Assembly (NCBI RefSeq): GCF_005869225.1
Contig: NZ_SWFP01000007.1
Span: forward strand, 124,001 to 188,000
Length of the DNA stretch: 64,000 nucleotides
Direction: 5' to 3'
DNA from: Dyadobacter bucti
GTDB lineage: Bacteria; Bacteroidota; Bacteroidia; Cytophagales; Spirosomataceae
Part shown: in pieces, positions 16,364-25,978 of the stretch
How positions within the stretch are numbered: the first letter of the stretch is position 1
How the letters are laid out: every line of letters begins with the position of its first letter
Notes under the pieces: model-generated
The model's input: the letters and a program-made list of their open reading frames with translations, nothing else
Told to the model about the DNA's origin: nothing
The model's database searches: none
Position numbers and translations under genes: made by a program

Positions 16364-16866
16364 GTCATTCGGTTAATATTGGCCTTCAACTGCGAAACCA
16401 TTCGAGGCAAATGTTCTTTGGCGTAAAGCTCTGAGCTCGTCAGAACGTCCTTGCCTTTCGATTCGACCGCCGCAGCGTAATTCATTCCTGCAACGACGAT
16501 CAGCACGTAACCTCTGGGATATCCTTTTGCCAGACTTTCCGCGAAGCTTTTCCCGGTTTGTACCCCGTCGGCAGATCCTTTGGTCGTCTTTGTTTTTCCA
16601 GCCTTGGTTGTGCTGGTCACTGATGCCGACCGTTTGAAATCCCCTTTTATGATCACCCCGTCTTTCAACAGGACATAACCAATCGAATTTCTAAGGTTTC
16701 CCGTTTGGTCTTTGTAAGTATCCAGTGAGCGGGCAACGTTGACACATTGTTCTCCCAGGTACTGCAGCCGGTTTACAATCGCTTTGTCGATCCTTGCCAT
16801 CCGGTCCTCCAAGGACTTTCGGATATCGCCGATCTTGAAAGTTGGTCTTAGGCCCATATCCTGCAA
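16360..16866 (-). CDS. HK97 gp10-like head-tail protein
   Basis: 168 residues. Contains the family pattern of RSLDTYKDQTGNLRNSIGY early, a basic variable loop (TTKAGKTKTTKGSADG) and YVLIVVAGMNYAAAVESKGK, typical of HK97 gp10 neck proteins. Overlaps both neighbours by a few nt. Confidence 0.75.
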   Translation of the reverse strand: MQDMGLRPTFKIGDIRKSLEDRMARIDKAIVNRLQYLGEQCVNVARSLDTYKDQTGNLRNSIGYVLLKDGVIIKGDFKRSASVTSTTKAGKTKTTKGSADGVQTGKSFAESLAKGYPRGYVLIVVAGMNYAAAVESKGKDVLTSSELYAKEHLPRMVSQLKANINRMT

Positions 16867-17168
16867 TTGAAAAGACCTTCTGAAAACAATTTAACCGTAC
16901 CTTTCAACCTGACCTCTGCCCCATTTCTGACCTCGATTGTATCCCCGTTATTGAGCTTTGGACAGTTCTTTGGCGTGTAAATGATCGATGAATAGTCATA
17001 GAAACTACCGTCGTTCAGATCATGCTTTGTACCGTTTTCAGTCTCATCCCGGCAAGCCGAAACGTTGATCCATGAATCAGTGCCTGGTATGATATGCCCA
17101 TGCGCATTCTGATAGCCGCCTTCGGTCGTCTTTACGAAAAGCTGATATGGATACTGGGGCATTACCAT
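16848..17168 (-). CDS. Head-tail adaptor/stopper
   Basis: 106 residues, beta-rich, between connector and gp10-like genes. Position and length match the stopper (SPP1 gp16-like) class; sequence motifs are weak. Confidence 0.55.
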   Translation of the reverse strand: MVMPQYPYQLFVKTTEGGYQNAHGHIIPGTDSWINVSACRDETENGTKHDLNDGSFYDYSSIIYTPKNCPKLNNGDTIEVRNGAEVRLKGTVKLFSEGLFNCRIWA

Positions 17169-17491
17169 CGGTTACTGACGTTTTTAAGCGTTGGCTTTGG
17201 AAAGTGCTGCTCGATAAGCTGAGCGCAGCCGCTTTGTTTTACCAAAAGACCGATAGCGCCGGACGAAACCGGATCTGAGTACTCAATACTGTAATTGCCC
17301 TCCGAAACCCTTTTTACGCTTTGTGCGGTTTGGATTTCAGATATCACCAAGCCATAAATCGCGCAGTTGTTTGCTGGATTGTAATCTTGATCAAGATCGA
17401 TCCCGGCAAGCTCGGCGGCAATGGCTAAACGTTCATCAGAAACGCTCGCATTGCTGCCGATCAAATGCTTTATGGCTTGGAGGTTGGTCAT
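17162..17491 (-). CDS. Head-tail connector protein (gp6-like)
   Basis: 109 residues. N-terminal helices TNLQAIKHLIGSNASVSDER followed by DQDYNPANNCAIYGLVISEI resemble DNA-packaging adaptor proteins of the gp6/gp15 class, which sit below the portal. Stop overlaps the next start. Confidence 0.55.
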   Translation of the reverse strand: MTNLQAIKHLIGSNASVSDERLAIAAELAGIDLDQDYNPANNCAIYGLVISEIQTAQSVKRVSEGNYSIEYSDPVSSGAIGLLVKQSGCAQLIEQHFPKPTLKNVSNRW

Positions 17492-17820
17492 TACTGTTTC
17501 TGATTTTCAGCAGCAGCTTTCGCTTCCTGTTCAGCTTTCAGTTTTGCAGCGGCATCGGCCTCTTGCGCGGCCTTCTCAGCAGCAGCTTTCGCAGCATCGT
17601 CAGTAGGCTCTGATTTTGGTTTAACGGTCTTCTTTGGCGCCTCAATCAAGCCACGGCTCACAAGGCTTTCGAGCAATGCTTCGTCAAAATGACTCACATC
17701 ATCACCTTCTTCATAAGCCTTCTCAAAGTTGTCCCTGTCGCGAAACGGAGACAAAACCAGGTACCCGGATGAGACTTCCTGAGCCTCATCCGGGGTTTTG
17801 GTGGTGTTTTTCTTAGCCAT
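17491..17820 (-). CDS. Ala/Lys-rich hypothetical head protein
   Basis: 109 residues. Residues about 40-65 form a small folded segment (EALLESLVSRGLIEAP). The C-terminal 45 residues are low-complexity Ala/Lys/Glu/Gln helix (AAKAAAEKAAQEADAAAKLK). Between major capsid and connector genes such proteins are often accessory head components. Abuts both neighbours. Confidence 0.6.
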   Translation of the reverse strand: MAKKNTTKTPDEAQEVSSGYLVLSPFRDRDNFEKAYEEGDDVSHFDEALLESLVSRGLIEAPKKTVKPKSEPTDDAAKAAAEKAAQEADAAAKLKAEQEAKAAAENQKQ

Positions 17821-18908
17821 TATGCTTGAACTGTTTTAGAATCCAAAAGGTAGATCTGGTCTACGTTGGTCAGAACCGGCAGGGCCATCGCTTGTGAAGT
17901 GGTAAATTCCGCGAGTGAAGGCTGGTTGGTGCGATATTTCGATACCAAAACAAACTCATCGGCAACCTGATATTCTACACCAGCTACCGGAGCGTCAATT
18001 TCGGCTAGAGTCGTCCATGTAAGTGTTCCTACAGTTTCACCGGGCAAGAAGGCTACTTGTCCATCAACCCATGGTTTATAGTTGCTTCGAACCCCATTTC
18101 TTTCGATCCGGATAGTCCTATCAACAACCTCTACCGTGAATTGGTATTTCTTGCGAAGCACTGTATTTAATTGATCAATGTCAGGTGCAAAAAGTGTAGT
18201 TCCTGATGGTTGGTTTATTGAATTCGCGTATGCTTCTTTAACCTGAGTGGTAGCAACAAGGTTGTCAAATGCCGTGTTGTCGAGCATCACTTTTCCAATT
18301 GCATTCCCATCCCCGCTCACTTTCTTCCGTAGCCTTTGAATGTCGTCTAACGGAGTCGCCGAAGCGGCGTTTGACCATACTACAGCTACACCAAATTTAT
18401 TCGCTGATGGAATACCATAATCAACCCGAATTCCAGCACCGACATTCTCCATATCTTCGATAACGGTCATTCCTGAGGAGATTGCCTCAAGTAAGTTGCC
18501 TTCAAGCCTCTCAGATACCCCGGCAATGCATCGTGGTGTGTCAGCAAATAGCTTCTTAAGCAATTGCGGAATTGTGCTGTTTTGCAATCTCAATATTTGC
18601 AACTGCTTTAATTGACTTTCATTCAAAGCAAGCCTCATACCGATTTTTGGAATATCTCCACTAGCTTTACTTACGACGTCGCGCATTTTTAATGGCAATG
18701 GCGAATCCATTGCAACAATATCAGCGGCCACGATTGAGCTTGCGGCGGAAATGGACTCCCATTTGCCCGTAGCAGAAAAATCACGCGTCAGCATCGTACG
18801 ATAGCGATACGTCAAAGGATTTTTCGTGTTATTTAGCGTTTCTACATAAGCCGCAACTAATGGGCCAAAATTGCGCTTGATATACTCGATGAACTGTGAC
18901 TGTTCCAT
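17820..18908 (-). CDS. Major capsid protein
   Basis: 362 residues. Size, position after scaffold and decoration-like genes, and mixed alpha/beta content with N-terminal helices (SQFIEYIKRNFGPLVAAYVE) indicate an HK97-fold capsid subunit. It is the large soluble protein of the head operon. AACACACACTAG lies about 10 nt before the start. No delta-domain protease was seen nearby. Confidence 0.75.
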   Translation of the reverse strand: MEQSQFIEYIKRNFGPLVAAYVETLNNTKNPLTYRYRTMLTRDFSATGKWESISAASSIVAADIVAMDSPLPLKMRDVVSKASGDIPKIGMRLALNESQLKQLQILRLQNSTIPQLLKKLFADTPRCIAGVSERLEGNLLEAISSGMTVIEDMENVGAGIRVDYGIPSANKFGVAVVWSNAASATPLDDIQRLRKKVSGDGNAIGKVMLDNTAFDNLVATTQVKEAYANSINQPSGTTLFAPDIDQLNTVLRKKYQFTVEVVDRTIRIERNGVRSNYKPWVDGQVAFLPGETVGTLTWTTLAEIDAPVAGVEYQVADEFVLVSKYRTNQPSLAEFTTSQAMALPVLTNVDQIYLLDSKTVQA

Positions 18909-18945
18909 TTTCTAGTGTGTGTTTCAAATGTTATTTAATGGAAGC

Positions 18946-19344
18946 TTAGTCTGCCCTCCAAGTGATCGTCGGAACTGCCGTCTTGAATGCCGACAAAATA
19001 GACGTCATCGAAAATGGAGTTGCTTCGGGGTTGACCGTACCATTAGTAAGGATGCCTGCCATGGGGAGAGACTTCAAGACCGATGCCCTTAATACACCAA
19101 CATAGACGTGGTTTGCCGGCAAAGAGCCATAGACAGTGTCATTGGTAGTAAGAGGCATAGGTTTAAAATCTTTCGAAACCGTGTCTTGAATTATGACATG
19201 TCCAGCATAGATTACTGCCGGGCCAAAGCCAGTTACATCCAGAGATCGGCCTCCCTCGATGCCATCAAGAGCAAGCTTGATAACCACCGATTCTTTACCA
19301 GTATTAATTTGAACACTGGCGCCATTCAGAGTTGTTGTAGCCAT
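18946..19344 (-). CDS. Head decoration-like protein
   Basis: 132 residues, beta-rich and Thr/Val/Gly-rich. Located between scaffold and capsid genes, the usual place of lambda D-like decoration proteins. Function is assigned by position only. Confidence 0.5.
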   Translation of the reverse strand: MATTTLNGASVQINTGKESVVIKLALDGIEGGRSLDVTGFGPAVIYAGHVIIQDTVSKDFKPMPLTTNDTVYGSLPANHVYVGVLRASVLKSLPMAGILTNGTVNPEATPFSMTSILSAFKTAVPTITWRAD

Positions 19345-19351
19345 TTTTTTA

Positions 19352-20044
19352 TTATGGAAGTATGCTTTTTAACAATGCAGATGCTTCCTCCTTGGAAGCC
19401 TCCTTTCCGGCCGCGCCACCTGTCGGAGTGTATGGCCTTTGAGATTGACCCAAACCCTGATCATTAATGGACTGGGAAATTTCAGCTAAATCAGCCTCGG
19501 TTTCAGTGATGTAAGTGTCAAAGTCTTCATCCTTTTCGAATGAGATCCGTCCAAAGTCTTTCAGGATCTTCGCTTTGATCTTTTCAGGAGCGTCCTTAAT
19601 TTTTGATTCAAGAATTTGTTTCCTTGACTCGGAAGTTTTGCCGGATTCGATGGCTGTTAGCTTGTCAGAGAGTTTTTTATTTTCCTCAGCTTGCGCTTTC
19701 TGGCTCTCAATCAAAGCTTTTGCCCACTCTGGCACCTCGTCTGAATCTTTTTTTGTAGTCTTTTTGGCGGTTTCGGATTCGACCCCGTCAGATTTCGCTT
19801 TTTCAGCGGCTGTTTTGTCTTCTTCCTCTTTATCCTTTTTAGCTTTTTCAGCAGCGGCGATGCGAGCATCGATTTCGGATTGGAAAACTTTCAATATCGG
19901 ACCGACCCCGTCAACAGCTTCTTCGATTTCGGTTTCTTCTTTTACGCTTTTCTCTAAATAGTCGAGAACCGCATTGATGGCTTTTTGGCTGTACCCAAGC
20001 GATTTATACTTGTTTACGAGAACCACTTTGATTTTTTCTTTCAT
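19352..20044 (-). CDS. Capsid scaffold protein
   Basis: 230 residues from the ATG at 20044. A longer frame from 20083 would start on GTG within the promoter and translate the ACACAC leader, so it is rejected. The sequence is strongly charged coiled coil (EKAKKDKEEEDKTAAEKAKS) with a short conserved-looking C-terminus (EEASALLKSILP), typical of scaffolds. First gene of the head-tail operon. Confidence 0.75.
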   Translation of the reverse strand: MKEKIKVVLVNKYKSLGYSQKAINAVLDYLEKSVKEETEIEEAVDGVGPILKVFQSEIDARIAAAEKAKKDKEEEDKTAAEKAKSDGVESETAKKTTKKDSDEVPEWAKALIESQKAQAEENKKLSDKLTAIESGKTSESRKQILESKIKDAPEKIKAKILKDFGRISFEKDEDFDTYITETEADLAEISQSINDQGLGQSQRPYTPTGGAAGKEASKEEASALLKSILP

Positions 20045-20082
20045 GAAAACCTCATGTGTGTATAGCGTGTGTGTTGAATGCA

Positions 20083-20119
20083 CAAATATAAAAATAAATA
20101 TATTCTAAAAACAAATGTA
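20083..20119 (-). promoter_or_regulatory. Promoter of the head-tail operon
   Basis: Reading leftward: TTTG (within 20112-20119) as -33, 21 nt spacer, TATATTTG (20083-20090) as -7. The spacer contains AGAATATATTTA, also present at the same place in the promoter at 60168-60203. The leader carries two ACACACA runs before the start at 20044. Confidence 0.65.
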
Positions 20120-20252
20120 TTTAAATCATTAAAGAAAATATTTTATTGTCATTTGATGACATTAAAGAATAATATTAAAATGAATATCAATTTATATATG
20201 TTTTATTTCAGAATGTATATATTTGCATAATAACACACACTAAGAGAAGGTA
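20120..20252 (+). promoter_or_regulatory. Promoter of the rightward fibre operon
   Basis: AT-rich divergent region. A -7 box TATATTTG lies at 20218-20225; no good -33 is seen at the expected distance. CAGAATGTATA just before it resembles the half-site of the shared operator. The leader contains AACACACACTAA and a purine-rich AGAGAAGG before the ATG. Confidence 0.5.
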
Positions 20253-20702
20253 ATGCGATTGATCAGCACAGTGCTCACACTACTGTTAATGTTGTCAACC
20301 CTGGGATCACTTCAGGCGCAGACTACATTCACCATTACCATCCCTCAGGACGTAGCCACTAAAGAGTGGGTTCAGGATTACGTCAAAAAGAAGATTGATA
20401 GCCTGAACGCTATTCAGCATGCCCCATTCCCGCCCTGCACTCAAGGCCCCGAGATACGCGAGATAATAACTGCATCGAAAGACTACCTAACCGTAAAATT
20501 CCACGGTGTGAATGTCACCTCGCTGGACTACATCATTTTCAATAACGCCCAAATCAGAACGGGGCGATTAAAGCCTGAGTCAAGCACAATCAAATTCAGC
20601 TTTAAAGAACTTCCAACCGGGACGTATTCACTGACCCTGAGCGGCGGAATGTGCACAGGTTCAGACACAAAGACATTTAAGATTAAGAACAACACACTAT
20701 AA
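20253..20702 (+). CDS. Secreted single-module fibre-associated protein
   Basis: 149 residues. Signal peptide of about 23 residues (LLLMLSTLGSLQAQ), a short ATKEWVQDYVKKKIDSL helix, then one Ig-like module of about 75 residues that starts CTQGPEI and ends near a second Cys (GGMCTGSD). The same helix and module occur in the two large proteins downstream, so it looks like a stand-alone version of their N-terminal part. Confidence 0.65.
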   Translation: MRLISTVLTLLLMLSTLGSLQAQTTFTITIPQDVATKEWVQDYVKKKIDSLNAIQHAPFPPCTQGPEIREIITASKDYLTVKFHGVNVTSLDYIIFNNAQIRTGRLKPESSTIKFSFKELPTGTYSLTLSGGMCTGSDTKTFKIKNNTL

Positions 20703-20703
20703 A

Positions 20704-23280
20704 ATGAAGGGCATATTTCGTTTACTTCTCTTACTGATATCGCTGCCTGCGCTGAGCCAGTCGACAATCACAGTGCCTTCTTCGGGTACGGTCGCGACCG
20801 AGGCATGGGTAAAAGAATACTTCTTCGAGCAGCTTGAAAAGTATGCAATCTCTGATTGTGACCTCAAAGCTGTCGACGTTACTCATGACGGTACGTCGCT
20901 TGAATTTGGACTGTCGGGCACACCTCCGGATCTGAACAATTATTCCGTCCGAATCACCAAAGGCTCGCAGATCTGGTATTGGAATGATATCCCATATGTT
21001 GCAGGTGAACGACTAAGGATCGAAAACGTACCAAGCATTGATTCAGCTAGGGTAACGATCCGCCCGGTCATTCGACCTACCTGTTACTATTCTTTTGGTT
21101 ATAATCTTGGAGGGGGTGAAAATCCGGATCCCGGGGAAGATACGACTGTCGTCACTCCTGTTTGTCAGGCTGGCCCGACGATCCTGTCTGTATATAATGT
21201 AACAGCATCAGGTCTTACTACCCAGTTTCACGGTAACGGCGTAACCCTTTTACAATATAAGGTAAAAGATGGTACCGGTGCGACCATACGCACAGGTCAG
21301 ATAGCGCCATCTTCTTCCATTCTGAATATTGGTTTCTCTTCTGACATTACGGCCGGAAGCTACACGCTCAGGCTTGAAGGTGTTTCCTGTATTGGATTTA
21401 GTGAAAAACAGTTTACCCTTGAAGTTGGCGGTGGTGGGCCGCCCCCTTCCGGTAATGTCGTAGCCAAACAGGTAACCAAAGGTCTGCCCGAACACATGAA
21501 CCTGGTGATTACCGGGACAGGTGCAGACAAGAAGATCACAGACCTTGCCACAATCACTCCTCCCGACGGATACGAATTCCGTTATTTTATCAACGACCAA
21601 GTTGTTAAGCAGTCGACAAGGCTTATCAACTACCCCTGGCCTTCCGAAGTCCCTCTTGCAGTCTACAAGTTCCAGATCCGGCCAGATGTAAACAGCATTT
21701 ATACATGGGGTTACGATGAAGGCTGGAAAGACCCGAACGCGGGACGGACATTCAGCTACAATACAACTTGCGCTTTTGCCACGTTCGTTTTCGACGACGA
21801 AGCATCAGGATATAATTCTTCCAAGCGGGTTCCGCAATGGATGGATTACCTGCCCGATATGCCCGCAACAGACGGGAAGATCTGGGTTATGCCAAAAGGC
21901 CCGATCAACACGATCGATCAGCTCACCTCAAAGGGAGTAACCAACTTTTCAAACTACGAGATTGCCAGTCTTTCAAGTGCGGAGATTAACGCGCTTGCGA
22001 ATGCAGGGAGGACGTACGACGAAGTACCTCAAACTCAAAGCCAATTAAGCCTACCTGATCGCGGTGCTGGTCAATGGAAACCTGACGGTGTTGGTTGGCC
22101 TGGCAACTGGAATACAAGGTTCTTCGATTACACGCCAGGTCAAAGCGAACCTCTTACCAATGAACAAGGGGCAGCCAAAGGCAATCAATACTCCGTCACC
22201 CATAGGCTTGTTGTATTTGAAAACAGCGAGCAGGATCACGCGATTGGTACTCAGTGGAGCTTCTGGAAACCTTACTACCAAAACTATACTGCCCGGCATA
22301 ACTCAAGATTTCCGGGAACGGCACGGGTTGCACATAATTACTTCACCGGCCCCATCAATCAATATCCTGACGGTTCATCCTGGGATAGCAAGAAAGCGGC
22401 TTACGGCTCAAATCCTTCTGTATTAGGATATGCGAACAGGTTACAGACAAAGAACTTACTGATTGCTCCGGTTTCAGATTGGCCTCCTTCCAATATGCTT
22501 CCGGGCAACAATATGGAGGATGTCAATTCTGCATGCTACGGGTTGTACTTTAATGATATCGGCGATACGCCCAACAATCCTTACCGGATGATCTATAAGG
22601 CGCATTTAACCCACAAGGTCAATAAATACCTGTTGGGATTCATGCAGACCTTTTACGAGTGGAACCCTAACAACCTGCAAGAAACCGTCTTTCCGGAAGG
22701 CAAATTCTATAAGTATGTGAAGATGCCGCATAGCCCGGCGCAGGTCATTACATACGCCTTTATCAGCCGCGTATTCCTGGATGGATTTATCCCCTTTACC
22801 GCCGCCTCGAAAACAGACGGAAATTTCCGCTACGACAAACAATGGTGGGGAAATAGCCTCTGGTATCCCAACGGAGCCACAAGCCCACAGAATAACGATT
22901 CATTCCCATACTGGAAACAGCCGGGACAAAACGAAGCCTTTGCAACGTCAGGCTTTGAGGATGCGGTGGGGATCGGGATGTATGAATACTACAAAACATT
23001 CATGCAGACGGCTGGCGGGACTCGTCAATTCCTCCGGTACCGATTAGATGGCGGGGCATGGGTTGAAGCACAAAACAACAATCTATATGATGTTGTCGAT
23101 GCTTTCTACGACAAAAGGGCAATCGTTTTCAGTGAGGTCAAAGCCGGAAAACTGGCGGTTATGTACCTGAACCCCTATGCTGACGGAGCAGTCCGGAATC
23201 TTGAATACCAATACAATGGAGTCACTTATTCAATGCCTGTCGCCTCGGTGATGGTGCATGCTAAACTGCATAATTTATGA
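20704..23280 (+). CDS. Large secreted fibre/spike protein
   Basis: 858 residues. Signal peptide (FRLLLLLISLPALSQ), then an ATEAWVKEYFFEQLEKY helix, a degenerate and a clear Ig-like module (CQAGPTI to VSCIGFSE, about 158-240). A C-terminal domain of roughly 600 residues is rich in Trp, Tyr, Asn and Pro, resembling carbohydrate-active or receptor-binding folds without a motif I can name. Signal peptides are unexpected on virion fibres. ACACACT precedes its start. Confidence 0.6.
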   Translation: MKGIFRLLLLLISLPALSQSTITVPSSGTVATEAWVKEYFFEQLEKYAISDCDLKAVDVTHDGTSLEFGLSGTPPDLNNYSVRITKGSQIWYWNDIPYVAGERLRIENVPSIDSARVTIRPVIRPTCYYSFGYNLGGGENPDPGEDTTVVTPVCQAGPTILSVYNVTASGLTTQFHGNGVTLLQYKVKDGTGATIRTGQIAPSSSILNIGFSSDITAGSYTLRLEGVSCIGFSEKQFTLEVGGGGPPPSGNVVAKQVTKGLPEHMNLVITGTGADKKITDLATITPPDGYEFRYFINDQVVKQSTRLINYPWPSEVPLAVYKFQIRPDVNSIYTWGYDEGWKDPNAGRTFSYNTTCAFATFVFDDEASGYNSSKRVPQWMDYLPDMPATDGKIWVMPKGPINTIDQLTSKGVTNFSNYEIASLSSAEINALANAGRTYDEVPQTQSQLSLPDRGAGQWKPDGVGWPGNWNTRFFDYTPGQSEPLTNEQGAAKGNQYSVTHRLVVFENSEQDHAIGTQWSFWKPYYQNYTARHNSRFPGTARVAHNYFTGPINQYPDGSSWDSKKAAYGSNPSVLGYANRLQTKNLLIAPVSDWPPSNMLPGNNMEDVNSACYGLYFNDIGDTPNNPYRMIYKAHLTHKVNKYLLGFMQTFYEWNPNNLQETVFPEGKFYKYVKMPHSPAQVITYAFISRVFLDGFIPFTAASKTDGNFRYDKQWWGNSLWYPNGATSPQNNDSFPYWKQPGQNEAFATSGFEDAVGIGMYEYYKTFMQTAGGTRQFLRYRLDGGAWVEAQNNNLYDVVDAFYDKRAIVFSEVKAGKLAVMYLNPYADGAVRNLEYQYNGVTYSMPVASVMVHAKLHNL

Positions 23281-23540
23281 AAATTGGATTCAAAATTGAA
23301 GCGGCAGATACAAATCGTATGAATCCTTGGAATGGACATAAGCACACGGATGGATGTTGGTGTCGATTAACGTACGGTTTTTGGACGGTGGATGCTGGTC
23401 GGTACTCACTGATTGATTTTGTTCTACTCTCTGAAATGCCAAGACGCAAGTTCCACTTTTCCAATACAGTGTTCTTTTCACATCGCTACATAAGGTTGAA
23501 AATTGGAAAAATATTCATCGAGATCTCATTACCAGTATGA
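23277..23540 (+). CDS. Small hypothetical protein
   Basis: 87 residues, Cys/Trp-rich start (HKHTDGCWCRLTYGFWTVDAG), basic C-terminus. Coupled to both neighbours by ATGA overlaps, which supports translation. No family recognised. Confidence 0.5.
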   Translation: MKIGFKIEAADTNRMNPWNGHKHTDGCWCRLTYGFWTVDAGRYSLIDFVLLSEMPRRKFHFSNTVFFSHRYIRLKIGKIFIEISLPV

Positions 23541-23665
23541 CTAAAATCGAAAAAGCAATCCTCCTTGGACTTGTAGCGATCACAGCAGCCGGTATGCTGA
23601 CACTTTGCTACGGAGCTTATCAAAACCAAAAAAACAGAGAAACGCATGAAGAACCCTGGGGTTAA
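23537..23665 (+). CDS. Short single-span membrane peptide
   Basis: 42 residues: a Lys/Glu start, one hydrophobic span (AILLGLVAITAAGMLTLCYG) and a polar tail. Its ATG overlaps the previous stop and its end overlaps the next gene. A spanin- or holin-like helper is possible but not shown. Confidence 0.5.
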   Translation: MTKIEKAILLGLVAITAAGMLTLCYGAYQNQKNRETHEEPWG

Positions 23666-23762
23666 GAAAGCAACCAGTAAGCCCTGCCAGAGTTGCAAGA
23701 TAAAATGTGCAAGGCCAAGGGATCCGAGGCGACCAAAGAAAGAAGATAACGAATTACCATAG
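23646..23762 (+). CDS. Short basic Cys-containing peptide
   Basis: 38 residues, basic, with CQSCKIKC and further Arg/Lys-Pro repeats. It overlaps the preceding small gene in another frame and ends before a terminator. Low but real coding evidence from tight packing. Confidence 0.4.
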   Translation: MKNPGVKKATSKPCQSCKIKCARPRDPRRPKKEDNELP

Positions 23763-23792
23763 TTCTTATTGTGCGGTTAATGGTGAGCAAAA

Positions 23793-23823
23793 GGTGTCGG
23801 AAGGTTTTCTGACATCTTTTTAA
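23793..23823 (+). terminator. Intrinsic terminator
   Basis: GGTGTC (23793-23798) pairs with GACATC (23811-23816), one G-T pair, followed by TTTTT. Separates the first fibre transcript from the next. Confidence 0.65.
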
Positions 23824-23874
23824 AAGACCAAAACCCCGATCAAGAAGTAAGAATACCAAAGTACACACACGATA

Positions 23875-25941
23875 ATGAGATTCAAACACACACTATTATC
23901 CTTATTGCTTTCATTCTCCTGCTTTGCTCAGGTAGATCTGCATATCCCAAACGCTGGCAACGCAGCTACAAGGGAGTGGGTAAAGGTGTATTTGGATGAG
24001 TGGCTTACCCGCGTGCCCCCACCGGTTATCAATCCTCCCGCCGACACTGCGAGCGGGCTTCCTGCATGCACATCCGGGCCGATTATCAATTCAGTAAGCA
24101 ATGTCACGAAGACGAGCCTCAAAGCTTCTCTTTCCTTCACGGGCGTCACGAGCCTTAACTGGGCAATCTATAAATCTTCGGCGCCTGGTTTGATTTTAAA
24201 ATCCGGCAACATCTCGCCACTGAACGGTACAAACAATATTAATTGGGTGGGTGACCTCGTTCCGGGCGAACATGTATTGAAAGTTTACGGTGTCAATTGC
24301 ACAGGTGGTTCGACTTCCAATTTCATTTTAAGCTCAACTCCTACCCCTCTGCCTTGTACTGCTGGGCCGGTTATTCTGAACCTATTCAATGCAACTAGAA
24401 CTGGATTAATCTTTGAATGGTCGGGGCTCAATGTCCCTGAAATTGTTTGGACAATCAAGCAGGGGGCGACCACAATCCGGTCAGGTTCGTTTGTGACTTC
24501 CGGAGCGCAGACTATCAATATCAGCTACACGCAGCTTGGGTTTGGAACGTACGACCTGCAGTTGAACGGGCTTACCTGCCCTACCCAGACAGCAGCAAGG
24601 TCATTTACGCTGATTGACAACACTCCTACCCCAACAACGGCAAGAGCATTTTATCTGAACCTGACAGGTTACGGATGGGATCAGGAAGACCCTACTGGCA
24701 TTCGAGTTGACAATCGAAACATGATTGACGCCTTTGTCAACATGAATTACCAGGGAACCAACTTTAAAGGGATTCAGGGCCTTCGCATAAACATCAAATG
24801 GTACGAGTACGAGCCATCAGAAGGAAACTTTCAGGACTCCCGGTTGCTGGCAATATTGAACTGGTGCAAATCCCGTGGAATTAAACTTTCGGTAGCTCTC
24901 ATTCCATGGAGACGCGAGGGAGATAACATGATCCCAAATGGACACAAATCAACGCTGATCAATGACCGTATCTGGTATGCAGAAGGTTCGTTGCAAGATT
25001 TGACCACCTACAAAACCTATCAACCAAGCACCCAGAGCCCTATTGGACGGGAGAAGTTCAGACGCGTCGCACGGCACATGGCCCAAACGCTAAATCAGTT
25101 CCCTAATGATGTCGACTACATCTCCACGGCAACCGCGCTTACGGAAGAGTATCAGTTGATCCGCGATGAAAGCCCTATGCTGATGACTGGATACAGCCAG
25201 ATCGATAAGGAAGCTTGGAACACGTTCGCGGGAGGACTGCCTGTCCCATATCCTGCTAGTTACTCGGATGTTTCAAGCATCGAATCAATGATGTCGACTA
25301 GTAACGGTCGAAAATGGTACGAATTCCAGACAAAAGGGCTCAAAGATTTTCATGCTGAATTCGTCGCAGGCGTCAAAGAAGGTGGACTCAGGGCTTGCGG
25401 AATGTATGCTGGTGCAGGGGCCCCTTCCGCTGTTTATGATTTCACTTACAAGCTCAACGAGATATACAGCGCCGGGCAACCCAATCAGCCGAACATCATC
25501 TATTCATCCGAAGGTGATGCCGGTAGCCAAGGAAGCAAGCTCATGGCAACTGACCTGAACATGGGCACATTCCCAGCGTCGAACTATGCAATTGAATTTG
25601 ACCCAGAAGACATCGCTGCGAATCAGGTGCACAATCCGCCCTACGGAATCGATTTGAACGGGAACCTCCTTTATCAATATGCATCATCATTTTTCCGGAG
25701 AGGTGGCAACATCGTTCATTTCGCAATGTCTTTCGCCCCGAACAAGCTTCATCAGATTTATGAGGCAATGTTCAATCTGCGAAACCAATTCATCGACACT
25801 AACTCGGGAATGACCGGAATTGATCAAGGAACACCATTCAACTTCCCGATCACAAATTATACAGGAATGCAAGGATATCGCGGACAATGGTCGGCAAACG
25901 GAGGCGGGTTGAACAAACAAGTCAAATTCACATTGCAATGA
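23875..25941 (+). CDS. Secreted fibre protein with glycoside-hydrolase-like barrel
   Basis: 688 residues. Signal peptide (LLSLLLSFSCFAQ), ATREWVKVYLDEWL helix, and two Ig-like modules, each opening CTxGPxI and closing at a second Cys. From about residue 255 there is a TIM-barrel-like domain: IKWYEYEPSEGNF and WCKSRGIKLSVALIPWR recall GH42/GH35-type enzymes. Possible catalytic acids lie in TEEY (about 424-425) and SSEGD (about 546). It could degrade a surface glycan; activity is inferred. Confidence 0.65.
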   Translation: MRFKHTLLSLLLSFSCFAQVDLHIPNAGNAATREWVKVYLDEWLTRVPPPVINPPADTASGLPACTSGPIINSVSNVTKTSLKASLSFTGVTSLNWAIYKSSAPGLILKSGNISPLNGTNNINWVGDLVPGEHVLKVYGVNCTGGSTSNFILSSTPTPLPCTAGPVILNLFNATRTGLIFEWSGLNVPEIVWTIKQGATTIRSGSFVTSGAQTINISYTQLGFGTYDLQLNGLTCPTQTAARSFTLIDNTPTPTTARAFYLNLTGYGWDQEDPTGIRVDNRNMIDAFVNMNYQGTNFKGIQGLRINIKWYEYEPSEGNFQDSRLLAILNWCKSRGIKLSVALIPWRREGDNMIPNGHKSTLINDRIWYAEGSLQDLTTYKTYQPSTQSPIGREKFRRVARHMAQTLNQFPNDVDYISTATALTEEYQLIRDESPMLMTGYSQIDKEAWNTFAGGLPVPYPASYSDVSSIESMMSTSNGRKWYEFQTKGLKDFHAEFVAGVKEGGLRACGMYAGAGAPSAVYDFTYKLNEIYSAGQPNQPNIIYSSEGDAGSQGSKLMATDLNMGTFPASNYAIEFDPEDIAANQVHNPPYGIDLNGNLLYQYASSFFRRGGNIVHFAMSFAPNKLHQIYEAMFNLRNQFIDTNSGMTGIDQGTPFNFPITNYTGMQGYRGQWSANGGGLNKQVKFTLQ

Positions 25942-25978
25942 CTTCCCTTCCACACATGAACATTTTAAAAGAAGACCA

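Noticed and set aside
20045..20083. Scaffold protein start at GTG 20083
   Set aside because: It would overlap the -7 box and translate the ACACAC leader.
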